This document shows positions 27,757 through 35,568 of a stretch of DNA of 64,000 bases, one piece after another. The stretch is taken from the NCBI RefSeq assembly GCF_000720765.1, contig NZ_JODC01000019.1:1-64000 (forward strand). The letters run 5' to 3'. Under the pieces are notes generated by a model, which was not told where the DNA came from, did not search any database, and worked only from the letters and a program-made list of their open reading frames with translations. The number at the start of each line of letters is the position of its first letter. Position 1 is the first letter of the stretch. Source of the stretch: Streptomyces sp. NRRL S-646 (GTDB taxonomy: Bacteria; Actinomycetota; Actinomycetes; Streptomycetales; Streptomycetaceae). A program made the position numbers and the translations under genes.

Positions 27757-27797
27757 TTAGACAGGCGAAAGGTTTGCGGCCATAATCGTCAGGCGTG
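27757..27797 (+). promoter_or_regulatory. Promoter for a leaderless transcript
   Basis: -35 TTAGAC (27757-27762) and -10 CATAAT (27781-27786) are 18 bp apart; the GTG start codon begins nine bases after -10, so the mRNA probably starts at the initiation codon. Confidence 0.6.
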
Positions 27798-28382
27798 GGA
27801 AAGACTTATGAACGTATAGACGGCAGGCTGCGCACGTTCATCGAGGCGCAGCCCCTCTTCTTCACCGCGACCGCGCCCCTCTCCGGCGACGGCACGGTCA
27901 ACCTCTCCCCCAAGGGCCTCAAGGGTTCCTTCGTGGTGATCGACGAACTCACCGTGGCCTACCTGGACTTCGCCGGATCCAACGCGGAGACGATCGCCCA
28001 TCTGCGGGAGAACGGGCGTATCACGCTGATGTGGTGTGCCTTCCAGGGCCCGCCGACCATCGTGCGGGTGCACGGGCGCGGGGAGCCCGTCTTCCGCGAC
28101 GACCCGCGCTTCAAGGAGCTGCTCACCCATTTCCCGGACATCGACCCGACCCTGCACGGCCTGCGGGCCGTCATCGTCGTGACGGCCGAACTCGTCCGCG
28201 ACTCCTGCGGTTACGCCGTGCCCTTCATGACCTACGACGAGGACCGCGACCTGCACGGCAAGCGCTTCGCGCGGGAGGACGACTCCTCGCTCAGTGAGTA
28301 CTTCACCAAGAAGGAGCACATCGCGACGAGCCTGGATGGCCTACCCGGGCTGCCGTTGCCGCTGCCCCCGTCTACGGTCTGA
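27795..28382 (+). CDS. Pyridoxamine 5'-phosphate oxidase-family flavoprotein
   Basis: Split-barrel FMN-binding protein of the PNPOx family; the reaction is unknown. The core reads LFFTATAPLSGDGTVNLSPKG, AYLDFAGSNAETIAHLREN and ITLMWCAFQGPPTIVRVHGRG, the usual strand order. The GTG at 27795 lacks an upstream ribosome binding site but fits a leaderless mRNA. The L,D-transpeptidase-like gene starts three bases after its stop. Confidence 0.88.
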   Translation: MGKTYERIDGRLRTFIEAQPLFFTATAPLSGDGTVNLSPKGLKGSFVVIDELTVAYLDFAGSNAETIAHLRENGRITLMWCAFQGPPTIVRVHGRGEPVFRDDPRFKELLTHFPDIDPTLHGLRAVIVVTAELVRDSCGYAVPFMTYDEDRDLHGKRFAREDDSSLSEYFTKKEHIATSLDGLPGLPLPLPPSTV

Positions 28383-28385
28383 GCC

Positions 28386-29096
28386 ATGCGATCAGCTCTT
28401 GCCGCCGGCGCTCTGGTGTCCGCCTCGCTCCTGGTCCTCGGTGCCGTGCCGGCCGCGTCGGCCTCCGGTACGCCTCTTCCCGCCCGGATGGCCGACACGG
28501 GCGGCGGTTCGCAGCTGATCACCGCCGTGGCCCCGAAGACGGGCTCGACGACCGGCACGGTCATCTGGTGGGACCTGGTCCACGGCCATTGGGTGGAGGC
28601 CGGTTCGGCGTCCGCGCGGTTCGGGGCGAAGGGGCTCGTGGAGGGGGTGTCGCGGAAGCAGAACACGAACACGACTCCGACCGGGCTGTACGACCTGCCG
28701 TACGCCTTCGGCATCAAGGCCGCGCCGGGCGGGACGCTCTACAAGTACCGTCCCGTGCACCGGAGTTCGTGGTGGTGCGAGGACACCGCCTCCCGCTCCT
28801 ACAACCGTTGGACCGAGCCGCGGCCCTCCGACTGCCGGGCGTCGGAGTCGGAACACCTGGCGTCCTACGGGACGCAGTACGCGTATGCGCTCGTCATCGG
28901 GTTCAACTACCACGAGAGAGTGCGCGGTCGCGGGGCCGGAATCTTCCTGCATGTCAACGGGCGTGGGGCAACGGCCGGTTGTGTGTCCGTCCCTCGTGAC
29001 GCGATGCGGAAGATCCTCACGTGGGTGCACCCGTGGACCGAGCCGCACATCGCGATCGGGACGACGAGCGGGAGTACGGCGATCACGCGGTACTGA
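28386..29096 (+). CDS. Secreted L,D-transpeptidase-like protein (YkuD fold)
   Basis: Probable exported cell-wall enzyme. The signal peptide covers about residues 1-27 (LVSASLLVLGAVPAASASG). The YkuD-like motif is at about 195-210: H in IFLHVNGRGATAGCVSVP with the active-site Cys; the usual SHGC is TAGC here, a variant seen in Streptomyces. The ATG is at 28386, three bases after the PNPOx gene. Its 3' end overlaps the convergent histidine kinase gene by 14 bp. Confidence 0.83.
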   Translation: MRSALAAGALVSASLLVLGAVPAASASGTPLPARMADTGGGSQLITAVAPKTGSTTGTVIWWDLVHGHWVEAGSASARFGAKGLVEGVSRKQNTNTTPTGLYDLPYAFGIKAAPGGTLYKYRPVHRSSWWCEDTASRSYNRWTEPRPSDCRASESEHLASYGTQYAYALVIGFNYHERVRGRGAGIFLHVNGRGATAGCVSVPRDAMRKILTWVHPWTEPHIAIGTTSGSTAITRY

Positions 29097-30543
29097 GCCA
29101 TACGGTGAACGTGGTCGACCCCGGCCTGCTCTCCAGCTCCACGCTCCCCCCGTGCGCCTCCGCGACCGCCGCCACGATGGACAGGCCCAGGCCCGCGCCC
29201 CCGCCGGGGGCGTCCTTGCGGCGGCGGTGTTCGGCCCGGGTGAAGCGTTCGAAGACGCCCGGCCGGATGTCTTCGGGGACGCCCGGGCCGTCGTCGTGGA
29301 CCTTGAGGACGGCCGAGGGGCCGTCGGTCTCCAGCGACACCGTCACCTTGGTGCCGACCGGTGTGTGCAGACGCGCGTTGGCCAGCAGGTTGGCCAGTAC
29401 CTGGTGCAGGCGGTGCTCGTCGCCGGTGACCGTGACCGGTTCCTCGGGGAGCTCCAGGGTCCAGCGGTGGCCGGGGCCGGCGGCGCGGGCGTCGGTGACG
29501 GCGTCGAGGACCAGGCGGGTCAGGTCGACGGGGAGGCGTTCGAGGGGGCGGCCCGCGTCCAGGCGGGCCAGCAGCAGGAGGTCGTCCACCATCGCGCCCA
29601 TGCGGCCCGACTCGGCGGCGATGCGTTCGAGGGCGCGGGTGACCTCCGGCGGCACCGGGCCGGGGTGGAGGAGGGCCAGTTCCGCGTGGCCGCGGACCGA
29701 GGCGACCGGGGTGCGCAGTTCGTGGCTGGCGTCGGCCGCGAAGCTGCGCAGCCGCTCCTCGCTGGCATGTCGTTTGGTCAGGGCGTCCTCGACATGGCCG
29801 AGCATGCGGTTGAAGGCGCCCGCGACCCGGCCCACCTCGCTGCGCGGGTCGGACTCGGGGGCGCGCGGCGGCAGGGCCACCTCGCCGCTGGCGAGCGGGA
29901 GTTCGCTGACCCGGGTGGCGGTCGCGGCGACCCGGCTCAGCGGCCTGAGCGACCAGCGCACCCAGAGGGCGCCCGCGACGCCGGTGAGGGTGAGGGCGGC
30001 GCCGAAGACGATCCCGGCGACCAGTTCGAGGCGGTGGACGGTGGCCTCCACGGGCTCCAGGGGCAGCCCGGTGATCAGGACGTCGCCGTCGAGGCCCTTG
30101 GACGCGGTCACCCGGTAGCCGTCCAGGGTGGAGAGCCGGACGCTGTGGCCCCTGCCGTCGACCGGGACCGCGGCGAGCTGCCCGGTGTCCCTGGCCGTCA
30201 GCGTGACGTCGACGACTCCGCCGGTCCGGATGACCGCGGCGTTGGTGGCCGAGCCGTCGACCAGGCGGGCGCCGAAGGTGCCGGCGGCCTGTCTGCGGTC
30301 GTCGCCGTGTTCGTCGCCGTCGTGATCGTCGGGGAGCTTGCCCCCGTGTTCCAGGCTGGCGGCGAACCGGGGCCCGACCTGGCCGAGCTGCTCGTCGAGG
30401 CGGCTGGTAAGGAAGCCGTTCAGCTCGATCACGGCGGCAAGCCCGACCGCCGCGCAGCTGACGGCCAGCAGCACCACCAGGCCGACGGTGAGCCTGGCCC
30501 GGAGCGTCCGTGGCCGGGGCAGCCGCCGCCACTGCACCCTCAT
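29083..30543 (-). CDS. Membrane sensor histidine kinase of an OmpR-type two-component system
   Basis: Autophosphorylates and passes phosphate to the adjacent regulator. TM1 at about 18-40, an extracellular sensor loop of about 140 residues, TM2 at about 178-200, HAMP, H-box SHELRTPVAS near residue 270, N-box NLLANARLHT near 384, and G-boxes DDGPGVP and GGGAGLGLSI. The sensor loop has a His/Asp-rich stretch near residues 65-85 (DDHDGDEHGDDRR), which may bind metal. ATG 30543 overlaps the regulator stop (ATGA). Divergent from the ferric-reductase operon, its likely target. Confidence 0.93.
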   Translation of the reverse strand: MRVQWRRLPRPRTLRARLTVGLVVLLAVSCAAVGLAAVIELNGFLTSRLDEQLGQVGPRFAASLEHGGKLPDDHDGDEHGDDRRQAAGTFGARLVDGSATNAAVIRTGGVVDVTLTARDTGQLAAVPVDGRGHSVRLSTLDGYRVTASKGLDGDVLITGLPLEPVEATVHRLELVAGIVFGAALTLTGVAGALWVRWSLRPLSRVAATATRVSELPLASGEVALPPRAPESDPRSEVGRVAGAFNRMLGHVEDALTKRHASEERLRSFAADASHELRTPVASVRGHAELALLHPGPVPPEVTRALERIAAESGRMGAMVDDLLLLARLDAGRPLERLPVDLTRLVLDAVTDARAAGPGHRWTLELPEEPVTVTGDEHRLHQVLANLLANARLHTPVGTKVTVSLETDGPSAVLKVHDDGPGVPEDIRPGVFERFTRAEHRRRKDAPGGGAGLGLSIVAAVAEAHGGSVELESRPGSTTFTVWLSTA

Positions 30544-31280
30544 GACGCCACCGGCTTGAGCACGTACCCGGCCCCCCGCACGGTGTGGATCATCGGCTCG
30601 CGGCCCGCGTCCACCTTCTTGCGCAGGTAGGAGATGTACAGCTCGACGACGTGGGCGCGGCCGCCGAAGTCGTAGGACCAGACCCGGTCGAGGATCTGTG
30701 CCTTGCTGAGCACGCGGCGCGGGTTGCGCATCAGGAAGCGGAGCAGCTCGAACTCGGTCGGGGACAGCTCGATCAGCTCGCCGGCCCGGGTGACCTCGCG
30801 GGAGTCCTCGTCCATGACCAGGTCGCCGACGGTCAGCCGCGGGCCCTCGTCCAGCTGCCGGGCCATGCCGGCGCGACGCAGCAGCCCGCGGACCCGGGCG
30901 ACGACCTCCTCCAGGCTGAAGGGTTTGGTGACGTAGTCGTCGCCGCCCGCCGTGATGCCCGCGATGCGGTCCTCCACCGCGTCCCGTGCGGTGAGGAAGA
31001 GGACGCACACGTCGGGCTTCACGGTGTGCAGGGAGCGCAGCACGGCGAAGCCGTCGGTGTCGGGCAGCATCACGTCCAGCACGACGGCGTCCGGCATCAG
31101 CTCCCGCGCCTCGGCCAGCGCGGAGGCGCCGTCGCCGGCCGAGCGGACCTGCCAGCCCTCGTAGCGCAGGGCACCCGAGAGCACCTCGGCCAGGTCGGGG
31201 TCGTCGTCGACGACCAGGACGCGCAGCGGAGTGCCGTCGGGGCGGGTGAGGGCGGGGCGGCCGGAGCGGGTGGTGTTCAT
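30540..31280 (-). CDS. OmpR/PhoB-family response regulator
   Basis: DNA-binding partner of the following kinase. Receiver domain about 19-135, with acidic pocket DDD (25-27), phosphoacceptor Asp near 69 (LDVMLPDTDG), T in FLTARD and K in TKPF. The C-terminal winged helix reads ELSPTEFELLRFLMRNP and VVELYISYLRKKVD. 246 aa including an N-terminal extension before RVLVVDDD. ATG at 31280; the gene overlaps the kinase by four bases. 11-bp-spaced direct repeats upstream may be its sites. Confidence 0.94.
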   Translation of the reverse strand: MNTTRSGRPALTRPDGTPLRVLVVDDDPDLAEVLSGALRYEGWQVRSAGDGASALAEARELMPDAVVLDVMLPDTDGFAVLRSLHTVKPDVCVLFLTARDAVEDRIAGITAGGDDYVTKPFSLEEVVARVRGLLRRAGMARQLDEGPRLTVGDLVMDEDSREVTRAGELIELSPTEFELLRFLMRNPRRVLSKAQILDRVWSYDFGGRAHVVELYISYLRKKVDAGREPMIHTVRGAGYVLKPVAS

Positions 31281-31328
31281 CGCCCTACCAGGATCACCCC
31301 TCGCCGGGTCGGCAGGCCGTCCGCGATG

Positions 31329-31383
31329 CTCTGAGTTTCCTCTGAGTGGGCTCAGAGGGTGCTGGTTGAGAGCGTGCTGAGAG
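31329..31383. promoter_or_regulatory. Candidate OmpR-type operator between divergent units
   Basis: CTGAG at 31331 and 31342, then TTGAG at 31366 and CTGAG at 31377, give two pairs of direct repeats, each 11 bp apart (one helical turn), with an inverted CTCAGAG at 31351. The region lies between the response regulator start (31280) and the reductase start (31431). Confidence 0.5.
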
Positions 31384-31430
31384 GTTGCGGCGGCACAGTT
31401 GCGTCCGGATACAGGCGAAAGGACGCACAC

Positions 31431-32783
31431 ATGACCACCGTGTACGAGCGGCGGACGGCACCGGCCGTGGCGCCGGCCGCGCGGCGCTCCCCCGCGGGCC
31501 CCGTGCTCGCCCTGCTGTGGGCAGGGGCGGCGGCCGTGGTCGCCCTGTGGTGGACGGACACCGGGTCGGTGGTCGGCACGGCCGGCTGGCTGACCGGGGC
31601 CGGGCGGATCGCCGGGCTGCTGTGCGGGTACGCCTGCGCGGTCCTGGTCGGGCTGATGGCGCGGGTGCCGCTGCTGGAGCGGCGGATCGGTTCGGACCGG
31701 GTGGCCCGCTGGCATGCGATGGCCGGCCGCTACACGGTGTGCCTGCTGGTCGCGCACCTCGTGCTGATCCTCCTCGGGTACGCCGCCCAGGACCGCGCAT
31801 CGGTGTGGCACGAGACGCTCACCGTGGTCCTGGACTACCCGGACATGCTCAAGGCCACCTTCGGCACGGTCATCCTGTTCGCGGTCGGCATCACCTCGGC
31901 GCGCGCCGCGCGCCGTCGGCTCAGCCACGAGTTCTGGTACTACGTCCACCTGCTCACGTACGTGGCCGTGTTCCTGGCCTTCTTCCACCAGCTGACGCTG
32001 GGCAACGAGTTGAGCGGCCACACCGCGGCCACGGCGGCCTGGTACGTGCTGTACCTCGGTGTCGCGGCCCTGGTCCTGTGGTTCCGGGTCCTGGTCCCGC
32101 TGCGGCTCAACCTGCGGCACCGGCTGCGGGTGGAGTCGGTGCACAAGGAGGCGCCGGGCGTGTACTCCGTCGTCGTACGGGGTGAGCGGCTGGACGAACT
32201 GGGCGCGCTGGCCGGGCAGTTCTTCCGCTGGCGGTTCCTCGGCGAGGGCATGGGGTGGACGTCGACGCCGTACTCGCTGTCGGCGACGCCCCGCCAGGAT
32301 CTGATGCGGATCACGGTCAAGGCGCTGGGCGACCACAGCGCGGCCGTCGCGCTGCTGCGGCCGGGCACCCGGGTGTGGGCGGAGGGCCCGTACGGGTCGC
32401 TGACCCAGGACCGGCAGACCGCGCAGAAGTCCCTGCTGATCGCGGGCGGCGTCGGCATCACACCGCTGCGGGCGCTGTTCGAGACGCTGCCCGGCGACGT
32501 CACCCTTCTCTACCGGGCGCGCACCGCCGAAGACCTGGCCCTGGGCGGGGAGTTGGAGGCCATCGCCCGCTGGCGCGGAGCCAAGGTGCTGTATGCGCTC
32601 AACGGGCCGGACGGGCGGCGCCCCAGCCTCACCGCCCAGTCCCTGCGCGCGTCCTTCCCCGACCTCGCGGGCCACGACGTCTACATCTGCGGCCCGCACG
32701 GCTTCGCCCGCGAGCTGTACGAGGCGCTGCGCACCGCGGGTGTGCCGGACCGCCGTATCCACCACGAGTCGTTCGAGCTGTGA
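31431..32783 (+). CDS. Ferric-reductase-like transmembrane heme/flavin oxidoreductase, module 1
   Basis: Would carry electrons from cytosolic NAD(P)H across the membrane. The N-terminal half (about 20-220) is a ferric-reductase-like domain of about six helices with candidate heme His in RWHAMAGRYTVCLLVAHL and YYVHLLTY/FFHQL. The C-terminal half is a ferredoxin reductase-type domain: FAD motif TPYSLSATP, NAD motif AGGVGITPLRALFETL and end YICGPHGF...HHESFEL. ATG 31431 follows AAAGGA. First gene of the flavin operon; its acceptor is probably the next gene product. The physiological substrate is unknown. Confidence 0.9.
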   Translation: MTTVYERRTAPAVAPAARRSPAGPVLALLWAGAAAVVALWWTDTGSVVGTAGWLTGAGRIAGLLCGYACAVLVGLMARVPLLERRIGSDRVARWHAMAGRYTVCLLVAHLVLILLGYAAQDRASVWHETLTVVLDYPDMLKATFGTVILFAVGITSARAARRRLSHEFWYYVHLLTYVAVFLAFFHQLTLGNELSGHTAATAAWYVLYLGVAALVLWFRVLVPLRLNLRHRLRVESVHKEAPGVYSVVVRGERLDELGALAGQFFRWRFLGEGMGWTSTPYSLSATPRQDLMRITVKALGDHSAAVALLRPGTRVWAEGPYGSLTQDRQTAQKSLLIAGGVGITPLRALFETLPGDVTLLYRARTAEDLALGGELEAIARWRGAKVLYALNGPDGRRPSLTAQSLRASFPDLAGHDVYICGPHGFARELYEALRTAGVPDRRIHHESFEL

Positions 32784-32793
32784 GGCGGTAGAA

Positions 32794-33261
32794 GTGCACG
32801 CGTTGAAGAAGAACCGCCCGCTGCGCCGGATCGTGCTGGCGAGTGCCGCCACCGTCTCCGGGATGGTGCTGCTGCTCTCCCTGAAGCCGCACTCGACACC
32901 GGACGTGGGCCTGGCCGTGCCCGCGCCGTCCAGCAGCTCCAGTTCGGGCACGTCCGGCGGCTCCGGAGGATCGACCACCACCGTCACCAAGACGGTCACC
33001 GGGGACACGATCCAGACCCGCTGGGGCCCGGTCCAGGTGAAGATCACCGTCAAGAGCGGCAAGCTCACCGAGGTGACCGCCGTGCAGTATCCGACGGACA
33101 ACCCCCGGGACCAGGAGATCAACAGCTTCGCCCTCCCCCGGCTGCGCAGCGAGGCGCTGCAGGCCCAGAGCGCGGACATCGACACCGTCTCCGGGGCCAC
33201 GTACACAAGTGACGGTTACCGCCAGTCACTCCAGTCCGCACTGGACTCGGCACGCGGCTGA
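32794..33261 (+). CDS. Membrane-anchored single FMN-binding domain protein
   Basis: Extracytoplasmic electron carrier. A basic N terminus and one hydrophobic helix (IVLASAATVSGMVLLLSL, about 14-31) anchor it; a Ser/Gly linker leads to one FMN-binding domain. The ApbE target motif DTVSGATYTSDGY is near residues 129-141, where the Thr after the AT/Y is the expected FMN attachment point. GTG at 32794, ten bases after the reductase stop; TTG at 32803 is an alternative. Homologous to the double-domain protein at 34750. Confidence 0.87.
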   Translation: MHALKKNRPLRRIVLASAATVSGMVLLLSLKPHSTPDVGLAVPAPSSSSSSGTSGGSGGSTTTVTKTVTGDTIQTRWGPVQVKITVKSGKLTEVTAVQYPTDNPRDQEINSFALPRLRSEALQAQSADIDTVSGATYTSDGYRQSLQSALDSARG

Positions 33262-33336
33262 ACACACCGGCGTCGCGGCACGTATTCCTGGGCCAAGGGA
33301 CCACGACAGCCCCCTTGCCCCCGCGACGGAGGAACA

Positions 33337-34719
33337 GTGACCACCACGCTCGCAGGCGGCCGCGCCGCCCGCCGCCAGACGATGCGCCGCATCCGCCCGC
33401 GCCGCTCCCCGGCGACCGTCCTGCTGCTCGCCGTATGGGCGGGCGCGGTCGCCGTGCTGTGGCTGTGGTGGCACAACACGCCGTCCATCGCCGACCAGAA
33501 CGGCAAGATCCTCAACGCGGGCCGGATCACCGGTCTGCTGGCCGGTTACCTGATGGCTCTCGTGGTGCTGCAGATGGCCCGGGTGCCCGCTCTCGAACGG
33601 CGCGTCGGCTCCGACCGGGTGGCGCGCTGGCACGCGATGAGCGGCCGCTACACGCTCTGCCTGGTCTTCGCGCATGTCTTCCTCATCATGTGGGGCTACG
33701 CGCTGCAGGCGGGCAAGTCGCTCGGCGACATCGTCCAGCAGACGATCGACTCCATCAACCAGCTGCCGGACATGGGCAAGGCGGCCATCGGCACCGCTCT
33801 GTTCGTGCTCATCGGACTGACGTCGATCGGCCCGGTGCGGCGCAGGATCCCGTACGACACCTGGTACCACGTCCATCTGCTGACGTACGGGGCCGTGTTC
33901 CTGACGTTCTGGCACCAGATCACCACCGGCAACGACTTCGCCGTCGAGCCGGCCGCGAAGACCTTCTGGTACGCCCTGTACGGGTCGGTCACCGCGCTGG
34001 TCGTCTGGTACCGCATCCTCACGCCGATCCGCCTGAACATGCGGCACCGCATGCGCGTCGAGGCGGTCATCGAGGAGACCCCGGGCATCGTGTCTGTGCT
34101 GATCGGCGGGCGCAAGCTGCACCGGATGGGCGCCGAGGCGGGGCAGTTCTTCCGGTGGCGGTTCCTCGCGCCGGGCATGCGGTTCTCCTCCCACCCGTAC
34201 TCGCTGTCGGCGGCGCCCCGCCCCGACATGCTGCGGATCACCGTCAAGGCGATCGGTGACCACAGCGCCCGGCTGCGCGAGCTGACGCCCGGCACCAAGG
34301 TGTGGGCCGAGGGTCCGTACGGCGCGATGACCGCCCAGCGGCGCAGCCGCGGCAAGGTGCTGCTGGTCGCGGGCGGCGTCGGCATCACGCCGATGCGGGC
34401 GCTGTTCGAGACACTGCCGGGTGCCTCCGGCGACATCACGCTCCTGTACCGGGCCAACACCACGCAGGACCTGGCCCTCTGGGACGAGCTCGCCGCCATC
34501 GCCGACGACCGCGGCGCCCGGCTGATGTACGCGGTCAACAGCCCGGACGGGGAGCGCCCGGACATCTCGGCGGAGCGGCTGCGGCAGAAGCTGCCGGACA
34601 TCGAACAGCACGACGTCTTCATGTGCGGGCCGGCCGGCTTCGCGCAGGGCGTGTACGAAGCACTGCGCGGCGCGGGAGTGCCCGCCCGCCGCATCCATCA
34701 CGAGTCGTTCGAGATGTGA
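33337..34719 (+). CDS. Ferric-reductase-like transmembrane heme/flavin oxidoreductase, module 2
   Basis: Paralogue of the 31431 gene with the same layout: about six helices with His in RWHAMSGRYTLCLVFAHV and YHVHLLTY/FWHQI, then FAD motif HPYSLSAAP, NAD motif AGGVGITPMRALFETL and end MCGPAGF...HHESFEM. GTG at 33337 directly follows GGAGGAACA. The close likeness, including the shared ERR-GSDRVARWHAM loop, indicates duplication of a reductase/FMN-protein pair. Probable partner is the double FMN protein downstream. Confidence 0.9.
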   Translation: MTTTLAGGRAARRQTMRRIRPRRSPATVLLLAVWAGAVAVLWLWWHNTPSIADQNGKILNAGRITGLLAGYLMALVVLQMARVPALERRVGSDRVARWHAMSGRYTLCLVFAHVFLIMWGYALQAGKSLGDIVQQTIDSINQLPDMGKAAIGTALFVLIGLTSIGPVRRRIPYDTWYHVHLLTYGAVFLTFWHQITTGNDFAVEPAAKTFWYALYGSVTALVVWYRILTPIRLNMRHRMRVEAVIEETPGIVSVLIGGRKLHRMGAEAGQFFRWRFLAPGMRFSSHPYSLSAAPRPDMLRITVKAIGDHSARLRELTPGTKVWAEGPYGAMTAQRRSRGKVLLVAGGVGITPMRALFETLPGASGDITLLYRANTTQDLALWDELAAIADDRGARLMYAVNSPDGERPDISAERLRQKLPDIEQHDVFMCGPAGFAQGVYEALRGAGVPARRIHHESFEM

Positions 34720-34749
34720 GCGACGGGACTTCAGGAGCTCAGGAAAGCG

Positions 34750-35568
34750 ATGAAGAAGAGTCACCCCATCCGGCGTGTCGTGCTGGCCACCGCCGCCACC
34801 GTGTCGGGCGTCGTACTGCTGCTGTCGCTGAAACCGGCGTCCGACCCGAACGCCCAGGCGGCCGGTGCGGCCCCGCAGCAGACCTCGGCCGCACAGGAGT
34901 CGCCCCAGGGCGGCACCGCGGGAGCCGGTAGCGGCACGGTCGACGGCAACGTGGCCCAGACCCAGTACGGCAACGTCCAGGTCCGGCTGACGGTCAGCAA
35001 CGGCAAGATCACCAAGGCCGAGGCGATCCAGGCGCCCAAGGGCGGCACCAGCGACCAGAAGACCGCCCTCTCCATACCCAAGCTGACCAAGGAGACGGTC
35101 ACCGCGCAGAGCGCGCAGATCGACACGGTCTCCGGGGCGACGTACACCAGCAACGGCTACAAGCAGTCGCTGCAGTCGGCCATCGACAAGATGAAGGCGA
35201 GCGCGGGCTCTTCGCAGGGCAGCGGCTCCTCGCAGAGCAGCGGCGCGGGCTCCTCGTCCGGCAACTCCCAGGGCTCGGGCTCGGGGAGCACCCAGGCCAA
35301 GACCGTCACCGGCAGTGTCGCGCAGACCCAGTACGGGCCGGTCCAGGTCCGGATCACCGTCAGCAACGGCAAGATCACCAAGGCCGACGCGGTGCAGGCA
35401 CCCAAGGGCGGGCTCAGCGACCAGAAGACGGCGATGGCCATCCCCAAGCTCAACCAGGAGGCGGTGGCGGCCGGCAGCGCGAAGATCGACGCGGTGTCGG
35501 GTGCCACGTACACGAGCAGCGGCTATATGCAGTCGCTGCAGTCGGCACTGGACCAGGCCGGTGGCTGA
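34750..35568 (+). CDS. Membrane-anchored protein with two FMN-binding domains
   Basis: Extracytoplasmic multi-flavin carrier. An N-terminal anchor helix (VVLATAATVSGVVLLLSL) is followed by FMN-binding domain 1 (about 60-145), a Ser/Gly/Gln linker and FMN-binding domain 2 (about 188-272). Flavinylation motifs are DTVSGATYTSNGY and DAVSGATYTSSGY. The two domains are near-repeats (NVAQTQYGNVQV/SVAQTQYGPVQV, VSNGKITKA, ETVTAQSAQ/EAVAAGSAK). The ATG is at 34750. ApbE begins within its last codons. Confidence 0.9.
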   Translation: MKKSHPIRRVVLATAATVSGVVLLLSLKPASDPNAQAAGAAPQQTSAAQESPQGGTAGAGSGTVDGNVAQTQYGNVQVRLTVSNGKITKAEAIQAPKGGTSDQKTALSIPKLTKETVTAQSAQIDTVSGATYTSNGYKQSLQSAIDKMKASAGSSQGSGSSQSSGAGSSSGNSQGSGSGSTQAKTVTGSVAQTQYGPVQVRITVSNGKITKADAVQAPKGGLSDQKTAMAIPKLNQEAVAAGSAKIDAVSGATYTSSGYMQSLQSALDQAGG

